A stretch of 64,000 nucleotides of DNA. Origin: Bathynomus jamesi. Lineage: Eukaryota > Arthropoda > Malacostraca > Isopoda > Cirolanidae. A model generated the notes under the pieces. The model was given only the letters and a program-made list of their open reading frames with translations. It did no database searches and was not told the DNA's origin. The position numbers and the translations under genes were made by a program. This document shows positions 63,655 to 64,000 of the stretch, piece by piece. Position 1 is the stretch's first letter. Every line of letters starts with the position of its first letter. The DNA lies in the NCBI GenBank assembly GCA_023014485.1, contig JAJOZX010005793.1, positions 186,001-250,000 on the forward strand, read 5' to 3'.

Positions 63655-63966
63655 GTGACAAAGGGAACATACAGGTTGACCTGGAATTCGAGCCACGGGC
63701 CACTTCATTATCTGGATACAGTAGACTCAACAAAGCGATGGAATTATCTGACTATCGGTCTTACAGAAGATGAAAATGCACCCATTCTGACATTGAAGTC
63801 CTTGTCAACTATCCGATGGCACTGTTATGTTATACTGGTTGCAAAGGACACTGATAAACTAAAGAGTGATGTTGACAAACTGATAAAGAAATATCTAAAT
63901 GATCTGAAGATTAACTGTGTGGACGAATTTCTGCACTTTTTGACTCATATCGACAATCGATATTAA
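63655..63966 (+). pseudogene. Probable hAT-superfamily transposase fragment
   Basis: A 104-codon frame (start codon not secure, since it opens with a non-ATG codon) to TAA 63964-63966. HGPLHYLDTVDSTKRWNYLT followed by TLKSLSTIRWHCY recalls the 'S(T)KRW..L ... LKSLSxTRW' block before the catalytic centre of ZMYM/hAT-type proteins. The catalytic residues are not included. The gypsy insertion lies 65 bp upstream and may have interrupted it. Confidence 0.45.
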
Positions 63967-64000
63967 CATTACACTACACAAAATGCTGCAGTACACTAAA

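Overview
This window looks like repeat-rich, AT-rich nuclear DNA from an arthropod, most likely a crustacean and probably a decapod. The guess rests on the jockey and CR1-like LINE fragments, whose reading frames resemble those I know from crab and shrimp genomes, on the abundance of (TA)n, (GT)n and (GA)n microsatellites, and on an arthropod-type three-exon gene. There are no bacterial operons, CRISPR arrays or rRNA genes, and I see no convincing functional tRNA. Nearly everything identifiable is a mobile element or a remnant of one.

Layout. 1-5.4 kb: a foldback element, a Tc1-like terminal repeat, a minus-strand non-LTR RT remnant and a minus-strand jockey LINE. 5.4-17 kb: mostly unassigned AT-rich DNA with members of one foldback MITE family, a mariner-derived foldback MITE, a plus-strand LINE remnant and an inverted pair of tRNA-derived repeats. 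17.3-21.2 kb: three adjacent DNA transposons (mariner, hAT, mariner) in TA-repeat DNA. 21.4-24.8 kb: a Penelope-like foldback insertion with 16-bp target duplications, bracketed by inverted two-headed tRNA SINEs. 25-29.3 kb: a CR1-like LINE broken up by a mariner, a pogo-like MITE and a jockey fragment. 29.3-42.5 kb: large inverted repeats, hAT-type MITEs, a nearly intact mariner with DD41D spacing (36.6-37.9 kb) and a promoter-like segment near 39.3 kb. 42.8-45.1 kb: a three-exon gene on the minus strand with clean splice sites. 45.6-49.4 kb: a foldback MITE, a CR1 3' end and tandem repeats. 49.7-53.6 kb: a DNA transposon-like unit with diverged terminal inverted repeats around one intact, GC-rich ORF. 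54-58.4 kb: foldbacks and tandem repeats. 58.5-63.6 kb: a complete Ty3/gypsy retrotransposon of the CsRn1/Kabuki type on the minus strand, inserted beside a hAT-like coding fragment.

The strongest candidates for something undescribed are these: the intact ~730-aa transposase-like protein at 50652-52847 inside its 3.9-kb inverted-repeat unit; the three-exon minus-strand gene with a possible D-D-E arrangement; the foldback MITE superfamily that shares one palindromic core but has different outer ends and makes 8-bp target duplications; a perfect 34-bp hairpin closed by a TTCG loop in an intron; and hammerhead-like motifs shared by three foldback elements. A practical caution: the gypsy LTRs differ at only two positions while the coding region has several frameshifts, so some breaks may be sequencing indels.
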